64,000 nucleotides of DNA. Source: Fragilariopsis cylindrus CCMP1102. Taxonomy: Eukaryota > Bacillariophyta > Bacillariophyceae > Bacillariales > Bacillariaceae. The stretch is taken from NCBI GenBank assembly GCA_900095095.1, contig FMBT01000359.1, positions 177,671 to 241,670 of the forward strand, written 5' to 3'. Numbering within the stretch: position 1 is the stretch's first letter; each line of letters opens with the position of its first letter. A model generated the notes under the pieces. That model did not search any database. It was not told where the DNA came from and saw nothing but the letters and a program-made list of their open reading frames with translations. Shown piece after piece: positions 11,651-21,622 of this stretch. The translations under genes and the position numbers were made by a program.

Positions 11651-13678
11651 CTTCCCCACACTTACAGAATCTAGAGCATCTGGATTGTACTGTGATGCAG
11701 ACTGTAATAGTGATATAAGTGGGTTAGATCTGTAAGTGGAGACGGACACATAATTGATTATGTGTGCTTTGTCATTAGAATGATCAATATAGGTAGTATA
11801 TGCCGGTTTGCGTCTTCCCATAAAGACGTCCGTGTGCTCGTAAAATTTTGTTCTCCCTGTTGGCTTGCTCAGAGAATCACTGTAATTTTCATCTGTCGAT
11901 GTATCGACAAAATCAATGAACTTGTCATCTGTCCATTGTAATATAATAAAGTGTTTCATTTCTACATGTCTTGTTCTTCTTGTTGGTTGTTGTGCGTTCG
12001 CTAATCGAACTGCCCCTTGATTATCTGCTAAAATTGGTGTTGGTGCGTCCATAATAATACCAATTTCTTCTAATATCCATCGTAGGTATAAAGCTGCTTT
12101 TCCAGCGTCTGCCATATTCGTGAATTCAGCTTCTGTTGAGCTTTGTGCTATTGTTGGTTGTAGTCTCGTACGATAATAAACTGCTGCTCCTGCTAACATC
12201 ATAATGATACCACCCATCGATCTCCTTTCAGTTCTGTCTGATGCCCATGTGGTGTCGCATGAACCAGTGATTTCTAATGCATTCCATTGTTCATCAAATT
12301 TATGTAGTTGAGATGGTGCTGATATTGGTGATGGATCTGGTCGTATTGGAAGGTCCATTCGCGGTTTTGGTCTCCAGTAGGTAAGTCCATCCATTCTTGT
12401 TGCGTTGAGGTATCCAAATACTTGCTTGACTGCCTCATAATGTATTTGAGCCGGGTGGTGCGAGTGTTGACTTAATGTTATTACTGCTATTGATATATCC
12501 ACACGACATACTGTTAGTGCATAGATTAATTCACCAATTGTTTGTCTGTAACTAAAACCCATGCGTTTTTCTAATTCCTTCTGTTCTTTAATTGATTCCG
12601 GTCCTCTACTCGATTGTATATCTGATTGGTATTTTGAATCACTTTTCATTGGTGTTGGTGGTGATCTAATTTTTAAATTACTCCATCCATGATGTGATAC
12701 AATCTTATCGATATACGTTGCGCAATGGACATGGTTGTAGTATCTTGTTTGTTCCACATTAACTCCATTGAATTTTCTAATTGTACCTAATTGATTTAGT
12801 GGATTAGTCATACGGTCCTGTATTTGTTTTCCTATTCGGTCGCACTCTGATGAATCTTTGTTGGCTACCAGAAAGTCATCGACTTGACGTAGGATGAGTG
12901 TCAAGTTGTCTTGGTCATCTCTTTTGTAGTAGAGGCAGGGTTCATGCACTGTTGCTGTAAAGCCTAACTCGTCAATGATCATCTTGGAGATGTACTTGTC
13001 CCATAGTCGTGGCGATTCCGGGTGTCCTTGTAGTGCTTTTCTTACTGGAATCACATAGCCTTCAGGTATTGGTTCCTTTCCAAGATGTTCCTCCCACCAC
13101 TGTTTAAACTGGGCGTCTGGTCTCATAAAGAATGGGGATGTTGGTGCTGGTGCCTCTGCAAATGCGTTGCCTACATCATATCCCTTACAGATTAGATTCA
13201 TTGCTGCTGATATTGCCCATGTCAATCGGTGGACTGGTTGTTCCACACAAGCTGCATATGTTTCTGCAAGTGTGATTGCTGCTCCATATCGCGGTCCTCC
13301 ATTGCATGTGCCTCTTGATTTCCGTATCGTATCCCCGGTTAGTGGATCTTCCTTGTTAACATACGACCATACCCATGGCAGTACTGTCATCCATTGATCT
13401 GATTTGACTGGCTCTCCAAACATGCCAACCTTTTCGTATCGGTCCAGTTGTTTCCATTCTGATTTAAGGAAATCATCCCATTCTGGTGTAAGCATAAGTT
13501 TATTACGTTTCATTAGGTTTATTCTTACTTTTTCTCTAATTGAATCACCTGAATCGATTTGTTGTGGCCATTTTGTTTTGTCTACCCATATGTCTTCTTC
13601 ATTGTTGATGCTGTTGAGGTGATGCGCGATTACATTTAGTTGATCTGATTGTAACGTTGGTACGCCTTCTCCACTCAT
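11618..13678 (-). CDS. copia reverse transcriptase / RNase H, intact ORF
   Basis: 686 codons without interruption. RVT_2 motifs: YDVGNAFAEA, ALQGHPESPRLW, and the catalytic LRQVDDFLVA (QVDD where many copia elements have YVDD). RNase H follows: CDTTWASD, SSTEAEF, ADNQGAVRLAN and a TRRTRHVEMKH segment. The N-terminal 90 residues have no recognised domain and probably belong to the integrase-RT linker of a polyprotein, so the ATG at 13,678 may not be a true start. The C-terminus runs into the 3' LTR. It would copy element RNA into cDNA inside cytoplasmic particles. Confidence 0.9.
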   Translation of the reverse strand: MSGEGVPTLQSDQLNVIAHHLNSINNEEDIWVDKTKWPQQIDSGDSIREKVRINLMKRNKLMLTPEWDDFLKSEWKQLDRYEKVGMFGEPVKSDQWMTVLPWVWSYVNKEDPLTGDTIRKSRGTCNGGPRYGAAITLAETYAACVEQPVHRLTWAISAAMNLICKGYDVGNAFAEAPAPTSPFFMRPDAQFKQWWEEHLGKEPIPEGYVIPVRKALQGHPESPRLWDKYISKMIIDELGFTATVHEPCLYYKRDDQDNLTLILRQVDDFLVANKDSSECDRIGKQIQDRMTNPLNQLGTIRKFNGVNVEQTRYYNHVHCATYIDKIVSHHGWSNLKIRSPPTPMKSDSKYQSDIQSSRGPESIKEQKELEKRMGFSYRQTIGELIYALTVCRVDISIAVITLSQHSHHPAQIHYEAVKQVFGYLNATRMDGLTYWRPKPRMDLPIRPDPSPISAPSQLHKFDEQWNALEITGSCDTTWASDRTERRSMGGIIMMLAGAAVYYRTRLQPTIAQSSTEAEFTNMADAGKAALYLRWILEEIGIIMDAPTPILADNQGAVRLANAQQPTRRTRHVEMKHFIILQWTDDKFIDFVDTSTDENYSDSLSKPTGRTKFYEHTDVFMGRRKPAYTTYIDHSNDKAHIINYVSVSTYRSNPLISLLQSASQYNPDALDSVSVGKCRRKASVTME
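11651..11660 (-). promoter_or_regulatory. Polypurine tract of copy B
   Basis: On the minus strand TGTGGGGAAG lies directly before the 3' LTR (TGTAGGCG...), the position where plus-strand cDNA priming occurs in LTR elements. Confidence 0.75.
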
Positions 13679-16660
13679 TGCGAAATCCTACTAATGATCC
13701 AAATTCTAATTTGATTGATGATTGATTATCGATTCTTGCTTGATGAATGGCGTTGATGATGTCTTGCTCCGTCCTAATTGGTTGATTATTCACTGTTGAT
13801 ATTATTGTCCTCTTAATCTTCTCTTCCATGATCGAATATGGCGATGGGTTGAGGTTCCAACTTGAAACTCCACTAATTCCATCGCTTGTTTCATATCGGG
13901 TGTGTAGCTACTATCATTCCTAACGTTGGATGATACGATTTTTCATTTAATGGGATCGTATGCGATGTAGTGTGTACATATTTGTTTGTTGATACATCTA
14001 ATGTTGCCAGTTCATGTTTTAAATCACCTATTTCTGGTCGTCTAAATGCTCTTTTTAGTTTGTTTACCTCCTGTCCGTCATCGTTGTTGTTTCCTGTTCA
14101 TTGTTGCTGCTGCTGCTGCCTGTGTATGGTAGTGGTGAATTCAGTAGATTGCTTTCCAATATATCTGTCGTGATGGGGATTGCTTATCTTTTAAGTGTAG
14201 ATCTATCCTTTCAGGGTTGTGGCAGTTGTGTGGTCGGCGCTTCCGGTAATACTCCATTAGATGCTTTGATGCCGGTGATCGATTCGTCGGTCTGTCTCCA
14301 TACTGTATCTCATCCTTTGAATCATGCTTAGCTTGTTTTGATTGTCCTGTATTGATATCCCAATACTTGATGTTGTGCATAGTATTTTGATACCCCAGGA
14401 AGATACCATCGTACGACCATGGGATTCAACGTTGTTGGTCTACTACCCGGTTTCTTTGCTGTTATCTTGGATCCAAAGGTAATTAAGCTGTCAAGTGATG
14501 GTATTTGGCCTGAGAATGCTTGTAGTGGTGTCATTTTGATCTTACTGTGGTATGTACGATTGTACAGCCATGTTGCATGTAATAGTGCGTCAGCCCAAAA
14601 CTCTGTTCCTAGTCTTGCCGAGTACATCATACATCTCATCCGTTCCTTCAATGTCCTGTGTGGTCTTTCCACTATCCCATTTGTGAAGATGCGTCTGCTG
14701 CTGTTGAATTGACTTCATATCCGTGAGAGTTACAGAGCTTTGTGAGCTCATGTGATTTGGATAGTTCACCTCTCCATCCGTAGTGATTGTCGCTCCAACT
14801 TGGTCCGGTAGCAGGTCTCCAAAGAAATCAATGTCATTATCTGTTGGTTTGAATGACATACTGTTGTGCTGTCACTGCTTCGTCGAATGCTCCTTGACTT
14901 GGCTAAATATCCATTTCCACTAGTTGTGATGATTGCTTTCGAAGGATTCGTTGTTCTAATGCCATGACGTTTGAGGAATTTGTTGATGTATTCGATTGGT
15001 GGATCTTTATTCTTGATTGGATGAGTCCATAGCTTTCTTGATGATACATCAATGATAGTAAGGAATCCAATGTATCCGTCTCGACTCTTGGTGATGATTG
15101 GTCTTGCTTCACTATTCTTTCCTGCATCTATTTCTAGATTCGATGGTCCACTTACGAAGGCTAGGTCCATATGGTACGCTTGTCCCGGTATGAAGTTGTC
15201 CTTATCTGTTGTTTTCTTGCCTCCCTTCTTGACCATCTTGCCTCTTTCGAGAATGGACATTTGAAAAATGGTGTATTCGTTGGTAGATCGGGGATTCCTT
15301 CTACACATTTTCTTGTCTCATTCAATGTTCTTGTTGAGCAATGACCCATCCGTTGATGCCATAGTTCCAACTCCTTCATCTTCTGAGTGTATATTTGGTG
15401 TGGTGTATCCATTGTCTTTAGCTTGACGTCGTGAATATTGGGTGTGCTTCTTCCTTCATCTGTTCGAAGTGATGGCTCCAATATCTGTTGCCCATGATCG
15501 TTGATTTGTTGATCAATTAATATTCTATCTTCCTTTGCTTGCATGTTGTCATTTCTCTCCATCTGTAGGTCCCGAATACGATCTGATCTTCGTGTTACTG
15601 CTCTTATGATGTGTTTGTTGTTCAATGAGTGTGGTAGTAGAACCTGGTTGGATGTCAGCCATTCCCCATTGCCAGTGCGTTTCATTTGAATTGATTCTAA
15701 TTCATTCTGATTGTAATCTAAAAATCCAATTTTTCCAGTACTATTAGACGTTCCAAGGTGGTAGAACGCGTAATATTTCAATTTATGAGTGAAGTGATAG
15801 TTATCCGGTGATAATACAGTACACTAGATAATGGGGTATATAGTACGGGCCACTCCATGATAGAGCCTTGATCAGACAAAATTTTAATCACGCCTTCTCC
15901 CAACGCTTGGAGAGTTGTGCTTGTCTCATCGTCGGAGAATACCCAACGTCTTGTGGGAATGCGAATTCGGTATAGTTGTGTTATGATATCAATCGTGTCA
16001 GTTGCAGAGCAGTTAGCTCCAGTATCACCCTGTGCGTTGATTTCCGTGGTATATTGTACTTGTTCTCTCTTACTGAATATTTCATTCCCATCGTCATCGT
16101 TTGTATTGGCTCTCCTATTTAGCTTTTTGATTCTAAATTTTACTCGTACTGATTTTCGATTTGAAGTTGACTGTAATTTAACTGCATTGATATTAAATGA
16201 TTGTCCGTGGTGTTGAACCTAGGCTGTCGGCCGCGTGTACGCGGGAGTGAGGTCTGCTGAAGTGATTGAAAAATTTGATTTTGCTTTAGTCGCGCCGACC
16301 AAACTTTGATATGCCTTGCACGTGTTGTATCGATATTCAATCGCGTTGATTATATAAGCTCCTGTCTCATGCATTGTTCTCCCTCCATATGTATTGTATT
16401 CGCGGATGATGTCCGTGAAGTCTTTTACAGTTCGTGTACTCTTAGTGTTAATTATAAGACGTGTATCAATTTTCTGTTCGTTTCCCGACTCATGATTGTT
16501 AAGTATTTGTTGTGTATTACTGTTCTGTTTGTTTTCTTCCCACGTGCGTTTGTTAAGGAATCTTCGATCGTGTTTGTTGGTTCTTGTCCGCATGGGGGAT
16601 TCTTCAATACTTTACAAACATGTGTCTTCATCTCCGATTTGGAATTTCATTGATTTTTGA
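13679..16660 (-). pseudogene. Protease and integrase region of copy B, frame-broken
   Basis: The aspartic protease signature DTGA lies at 16,026-16,015 within a GDTGANCSAT context. Next come an open frame of about 200 codons (15,781-15,161) with the GAG-pre-integrase zinc motif (WHQRMGHCSTRTL then a Cys pair), and the integrase core (15,308-14,766; YHMDLAFVSG, then KSRDGYIGFLTIIDVSS). The distal integrase (14,672-14,328; MERPHRTLKERM, a position where copia elements read NG-VER) follows in a different frame. At least four frame changes separate these pieces. Domain order is normal, so a single polyprotein is the ancestral state. Confidence 0.8.
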
Positions 16661-17339
16661 TACTTTTTCAATCGTATTCGTTGGAGTTGTCTTAGTTGAT
16701 TCCCGTGATTGCGTCTCCAGATTTTCCACGCTCTGATTTTTCTGTTTTTCCTGTACAATTCTACGTGTCACTGGTAGGATTGTTGGTTCTTTTTCCAGAT
16801 ATTCATTTTTCATTTCCATATTATTGATTTCATTACAAATATTATTTTTCATTACAAATCTTATCTTTACAAACTGATTCAGTTATTAATCGATTGAATT
16901 GATTGACAATGGCTTTCCTTTCGTTATTCAACTGGACAATGGTACTGTTCGCTGCTTGTTGTTCCTGTAGATCCTTTGTATGGGCTTCGACAAAGCAGTA
17001 GTTATGATTGTTTTGGTTGATGTGGTGTGGTACGTCTTTTGATATCGTTTGTTGTTGTTTTTGTTTTGATACTTTGTTGATGATTATATTCCCCATTATT
17101 CTATTATCTGATGTGACGATGGTATATGTGGTGTCTTCTTGCGTACAGGCTGTTCCGATCTCTCGGGACAGCATGTTTGTCACTCTTCCTCTTCGTCGTC
17201 CTTAGTCCATTCCTCACACTCTTCTCTTATTGCCTCGTCTGATGCATAGGTTGGGAGTGATCTCATGACCTGTTGATCATTACTGGACGATTTGATTTGT
17301 AATACTTATCTGCATTGGTATCGTAAGTTTCCTTATTTG

Positions 17340-17795
17340 TTGTTGCGAATTTTGTTGCGTGTGATATTTGAGCTCCGATTCTGCATATCTGATCACCTAT
17401 ACTATGTCCTGCCATCTTACAACATGCACATTGTTTCTTGTTGCGTAGGGAGTATCTTGGGTTCCCTTCCTCGAGTATCCATTCTCTTTTGGTTTGCCAT
17501 CGAATGTGTTGATCGACAAGGTGTTGATCTTGTTATTAGATGTGTTGGGGTAATCTGCAAATAGGTCTGCCAGACCTGTTGTCTTCCAAGTGTTGGGGAG
17601 GGGTTTATTTGGATGTGTGAGGATCCATTGGTTGAAGTCTCCGCTCAATTTCGTCGCAATTGACGTATTGTAAGATTGAAGTGCTTGGTGGAGCATTTCT
17701 TGTGATTGTTGAACTTCCGAGTATTTGGTGTTATGCCTCATTTCATGAGTTGCTACGATGTTTGTAGTTCTACTACATATGCACTTGGGGGTCAT
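17340..17795 (-). pseudogene. gag C-terminal region with variant zinc knuckle, out of frame
   Basis: Continues gag in other frames beyond the stop at 17,773. At 17,430-17,383 a frame reads CACCKMAGHSIGDQIC, spaced CX2CX4HX6C instead of the usual CX2CX4HX4C, as expected for a nucleocapsid-type RNA-binding knuckle. Two frame changes separate it from the long gag ORF (near 17,780 and near 17,435). They could be programmed, decayed or erroneous. Confidence 0.6.
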
Positions 17796-20460
17796 TGTTT
17801 TTGGTCCAAGTTGGTCCCCATCCTTGTGTGGTAGGTTTCATGAACGCACATGTCCTTCTCATGATGGCATATAGTGCTCCGTACCCATTGCGTTCCTCAT
17901 CGAATGGACTGATTATGTCCAGCATCGCCAGGTTTGTAATTGGTATAATGACCTTAAGTCTTCTCATGATTGCATGGCTGATGGTGGAGATGGTATTATC
18001 CGTTTCATTGTGCATTGGTGGTAGGCATGATCCTGTCGGTGATAGGTGCTTTAGTTTGGTGAGTGGGTATGTCTCTATGAGGCAGTCATCATACATCTCG
18101 TTGTACAGTTGTTTTGCTTGATCCATCGTTACTATCGTCTTTGCTGGGATACAATGTTTGTGCATTTGCATGGTGCCAAACCTTGTTATCGATTTTGAGA
18201 TGTGTCCCAATCTCTTAGTCTCTGCCAGCGCTGCTTCCTCTGCCTGTCGGGCTTTTCGTGCTGCTTGATCCTGTTGAAATCTTCTGTTTGCCCCAGGAAA
18301 TAGACCGGTATACGTTCCTGTATCTCCTGTCCCTGTATCACTCTCACTCATTTTTTCGTTGTACGATTTCTCTTCCTCTACTGTTGGGTCCTCCGTGTCG
18401 GTTGTGCTTGGCATTTCCTTTCCTATGTTGGTTTGTGTCCAATCTGTTGCTTTGTCTACGTTGGTATGCATCCACTCCGTCGCGATTCGATCCACTTCTC
18501 TCTCAAGATTGTTGGTGATATCTCCTACATTGGTATTCATCCATTTCGTCGCAATCCCATCGATTTCTCCCTCAAGTTGGCCTGTGATATGTCCTATATC
18601 CGATACTGAGGATGCTACCCCTCTGATATAATGGTCGATTGTATCATTGTCTTTGAAAAAGTCCTTTGTAAATTCCATCAGCGAATCTGACATTTCTTGT
18701 GGGAATGTTTTGATGTAGGCTTTGATTTGGTTCTGGATGATCTGTCGAAAATCGGGTCCGTCGACTAGGGATGTTATTGCTGCCTCCGATTGGTTTTCTA
18801 TCATTGATAATGTAATGACCAAGTCATCCGTTGCTTTCTTGGTGAACTCTGCTAGTTCTGTCTTGGTTGCAATGGACTGTGTTCGATTTTCCACGATGAT
18901 ATTTTTCCGGCTTTCCTTATTAATTGACCTTGCCATATCACTCAGTCCTAGAATGGAGCTATCACTTGCTGATTTGATTCGTACTATGGCATCTTTCAGT
19001 GCTGTTTTGATTCTCGTTGGATCTAGTTCCTCTGGGGACCATTGGAGATCTTGTGCTAAGGCATCCTTGTGGTTTTGGAGATCTTGTACTAGTGCATCCG
19101 TGTGGTCAGTTAACTTCTGTGCTAGTTTCTTTGCACCCAATCGCATGGCTACTGCTTCTCCTGCCGTTAGTTGTCTGGATGTTGTTATGAGTTGCATGGC
19201 TACTTGTGCTGCTTCCAGATGATCTGCAAGAACTGATGTGGCCGTGTCCACTTCTGCAATTGTTGTGGTTGCTTCATCGATTCGGTTTGTGACTTCATCT
19301 ATCTTTGAGGTGAGTTCCAAAAGTTTTGATTCAGCATCTTGTAACATCATTTTTGTTATTCTCATTTGATTACCCGCACTTTCTTCCATTCGCATCATTC
19401 GGGTGATGGAATCAAGGTGTTCTTGGGTGTTTCTTACTTCCATTTCCTTGTATCTCACTTCCATCTTTCTATTCATCATTTCTTCCATCCTCTTATCGAT
19501 CATATCTTCTAAGTCTATGCTACTACGGGATCCAAGTCTACTACTATCGTTGTTACTATCCGTTCCAAGTACACTGGGGGTGTGGTTACTATCATTTAGT
19601 ACCTCACTTTTGGTCTCCTCTTGTACTTGTAAGTATTCCTCTTCCTGTTGTTCTAGTCTATCGATTGTATCATCCATTTCTTCCTTTGTATCATCCATTT
19701 CTTCCTTTACCGTATCATCATCTAATTCCTCTTCCTTCTCTACTTCTGATTCTTCTGCTTCCGAATCGAATAGTGATGATATGTTTTGCACTTCTTTTGG
19801 CAGTTTCTGTGGTGACTTCGAATTTGCCAGGCGCTGCTTTGCTTTGTATCGAGAGGTGTTTCTTCCATCTCTTTCTCTTGCTCGCTTGGCTCTCTGCTTG
19901 GCTTGCTTCACTGTCCATGCACTTCCGGTGTCACTGGAGTCAAGTTCAGTTTCCTCTGCTAATTCCTTCAAAAGTTGTATCTGTGGTGGTGATTCAACGA
20001 TTCGAGGTGCTTTACCTCTTCTCTCATACTGTGGCTCCGATTGATGTAGGATAGTATGAAGTGGTTGGGCGTAGTGGTATCTGCTTCTTGGTGTCCATGT
20101 CGGTGGGGTCCATGCATGTTGTGTGCTAAACATTTGCTTTATCAAGTTTTCGATGGCGATATACTTTTGGTCTACATCCATCTCTTCATCGTGTAATGTG
20201 ACAAGGTGTGCATGGTGATCCGATTCTTCATACCTTGTCATTGGCATGAAGGGTTTTATCTTGTATGGGTCATCCTTGTAAGGATTGCTGTCGTTCAGGG
20301 GAAAAACTAGCTTTAGTGCTTCGATCTCCTCCTCTTTGATTCCATCATAGGGGATGAAATCAGTAGGTATTGTCCTACCACCCCTCGGTGGTGACATTGG
20401 CATTGTGTCCAATGTACTTGTCTGCATCTTACCTGACTTTCTTGAGTTCTTCTTCGCCAT
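17773..20460 (-). CDS. Large gag-like structural protein of copy B
   Basis: 895 residues, starting MAKKNSRKSGKM at the first ATG after the leader; the same start is kept in copy A. Residues ~190-330 are highly charged, with a KEEMDD repeat pair. Residues ~330-560 and ~600-720 are predicted coiled coil (many E, K, Q and I heptads), followed by a Gly/Thr-rich linker and a C-terminal region with several His and Cys. No catalytic domain is visible. Position and charge fit a capsid protein, although it is much longer than a typical copia gag. Confidence 0.8.
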   Translation of the reverse strand: MAKKNSRKSGKMQTSTLDTMPMSPPRGGRTIPTDFIPYDGIKEEEIEALKLVFPLNDSNPYKDDPYKIKPFMPMTRYEESDHHAHLVTLHDEEMDVDQKYIAIENLIKQMFSTQHAWTPPTWTPRSRYHYAQPLHTILHQSEPQYERRGKAPRIVESPPQIQLLKELAEETELDSSDTGSAWTVKQAKQRAKRARERDGRNTSRYKAKQRLANSKSPQKLPKEVQNISSLFDSEAEESEVEKEEELDDDTVKEEMDDTKEEMDDTIDRLEQQEEEYLQVQEETKSEVLNDSNHTPSVLGTDSNNDSSRLGSRSSIDLEDMIDKRMEEMMNRKMEVRYKEMEVRNTQEHLDSITRMMRMEESAGNQMRITKMMLQDAESKLLELTSKIDEVTNRIDEATTTIAEVDTATSVLADHLEAAQVAMQLITTSRQLTAGEAVAMRLGAKKLAQKLTDHTDALVQDLQNHKDALAQDLQWSPEELDPTRIKTALKDAIVRIKSASDSSILGLSDMARSINKESRKNIIVENRTQSIATKTELAEFTKKATDDLVITLSMIENQSEAAITSLVDGPDFRQIIQNQIKAYIKTFPQEMSDSLMEFTKDFFKDNDTIDHYIRGVASSVSDIGHITGQLEGEIDGIATKWMNTNVGDITNNLEREVDRIATEWMHTNVDKATDWTQTNIGKEMPSTTDTEDPTVEEEKSYNEKMSESDTGTGDTGTYTGLFPGANRRFQQDQAARKARQAEEAALAETKRLGHISKSITRFGTMQMHKHCIPAKTIVTMDQAKQLYNEMYDDCLIETYPLTKLKHLSPTGSCLPPMHNETDNTISTISHAIMRRLKVIIPITNLAMLDIISPFDEERNGYGALYAIMRRTCAFMKPTTQGWGPTWTKNNDPQVHM

Positions 20461-20692
20461 GGTACAAGTGTTGTAGAAATTTGTTGTGCTTTTATTTATT
20501 ATTTAAGCGATTTTTGCAATTTTAATTCAACGCACGCGCTGTTTTGTATGCTTTTGGTACAGTTTTTACGTGCACGAAACTTGTTTCGTAAGAATCTATC
20601 ACCGATGTTGCTAATATCGATGTTACGTCGTTGTTGCTAATAACGAAACCCTGTTTTAACTTTAATTATATTATCTTTTAACAGTGATAAAA

Positions 20693-20711
20693 GATATATG
20701 TTCTCATAACC
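20693..20711 (-). promoter_or_regulatory. Primer-binding site, half-tRNA-Met type
   Basis: The minus strand reads GGTTATGAGAACATATATC directly inside the 5' LTR. The first nine bases complement the anticodon loop of a methionine tRNA (CTCATAACC, anticodon CAT), not a tRNA 3' end. Drosophila copia is known to prime from an internal initiator-tRNA-Met fragment; similar use here is inferred. Confidence 0.6.
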
Positions 20712-20929
20712 TGTAAATGTATCTAGCTACCTAAGTTCACTAGGCTGAAGACCTTCTATGCTATTAACGTATGTAAATAGTGTTTATTAGAAGAGTGAGC
20801 TTAGTAGCTCTCTATGATTGGCTATATCTACTCGTACGGTGTATGTGTGGTCTGACCCTGGTCGGCCATACCACTCATATGGTCTGTCCTGGTCGGTCAT
20901 TCCATAGTGACACTCGCCTTACGCCTACA
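20712..20929 (-). repeat. 5' LTR of copy B
   Basis: 218 bp, identical by eye to 11,433-11,650. Carries the element promoter by position; no TATA box assigned. Confidence 0.95.
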
Positions 20930-20934
20930 AATAG
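20930..20934. repeat. Target-site duplication AATAG, right
   Basis: Matches 11,428-11,432 exactly. Confidence 0.9.
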
Positions 20935-21622
20935 CACCAAATAGCATGACCAGGAGATCAACATCTATATCATTCATAGTAAGCAATCAAGGTATTGAAA
21001 ACCCATCTGTCTTTCAACATAGTATATAGGGAGAGAACAAGCATTCATAACTAACCCTTTTTTTCAACAAAGACCAAAATGATCATTTTAGCTATTTTGA
21101 CGTAAATACTAGTAGTAACAACATAAATATTGCCAGTCCATTCCTTGTCAACGAAACCAAGATCAATGATCCAATGGAACAGTCACAGAAAACTTGTCCT
21201 AACCAAAGTAGTATAGATATGTCCCCCAGTGAATACAGACCAGGACTCTCAAACACAAGACAAAACCCATCCACTACCCAAATACTGTCAAGTACATTGG
21301 TGCACAATACATGGGCAAAATTGATACCTTGTGGATAAGAGACCAATGCATGTATCACTGTAACTTACAGCCAGTTCAATTCAATGCTTGAACCACCAAG
21401 TAAATGTAACTAACCTATCTTGAACAACATCAATATCCTACATAACAGTCACCGTACAATTGTTTTTGTAAGTTATCTTGTATTCAACTGCCCAAACAAC
21501 ATTAAACTGGGGAACAATAAAGGCAGAACAAGCAGTCCTATAGCAAAACGCAAATGATCAATATATTACAAATTCCCTGCTATTATTATCATCTTTTGCG
21601 GTTATTGGTGCTGCTATTATTC
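20935..21622. other. Intergenic, no gene seen
   Basis: AT-rich sequence between the retrotransposon and the 3' end of VDE. An 88-codon minus frame (21,358-21,092) has no recognisable domain and is not called. Confidence 0.5.

Larger units (their letters stand above)
11433..20929 (-). mobile_element. Complete Ty1/copia-order LTR retrotransposon, copy B (9.5 kb)
   Basis: 9,497 bp bounded by two 218-bp LTRs that are identical by eye and a 5-bp AATAG target duplication, so the insertion is recent. Order on the minus strand: LTR, primer-binding site, 895-codon gag-like ORF, zinc knuckle, protease (DTGA), GAG-pre-integrase zinc motif, integrase, RT (QVDD), RNase H, purine tract, LTR. Integrase before RT defines the copia order. 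The stretch 13.6-17.8 kb is split by several frame breaks although gag and RT/RNase H are each fully open. Either this copy is non-autonomous and was mobilised in trans, or the breaks are sequence errors. Confidence 0.95.
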
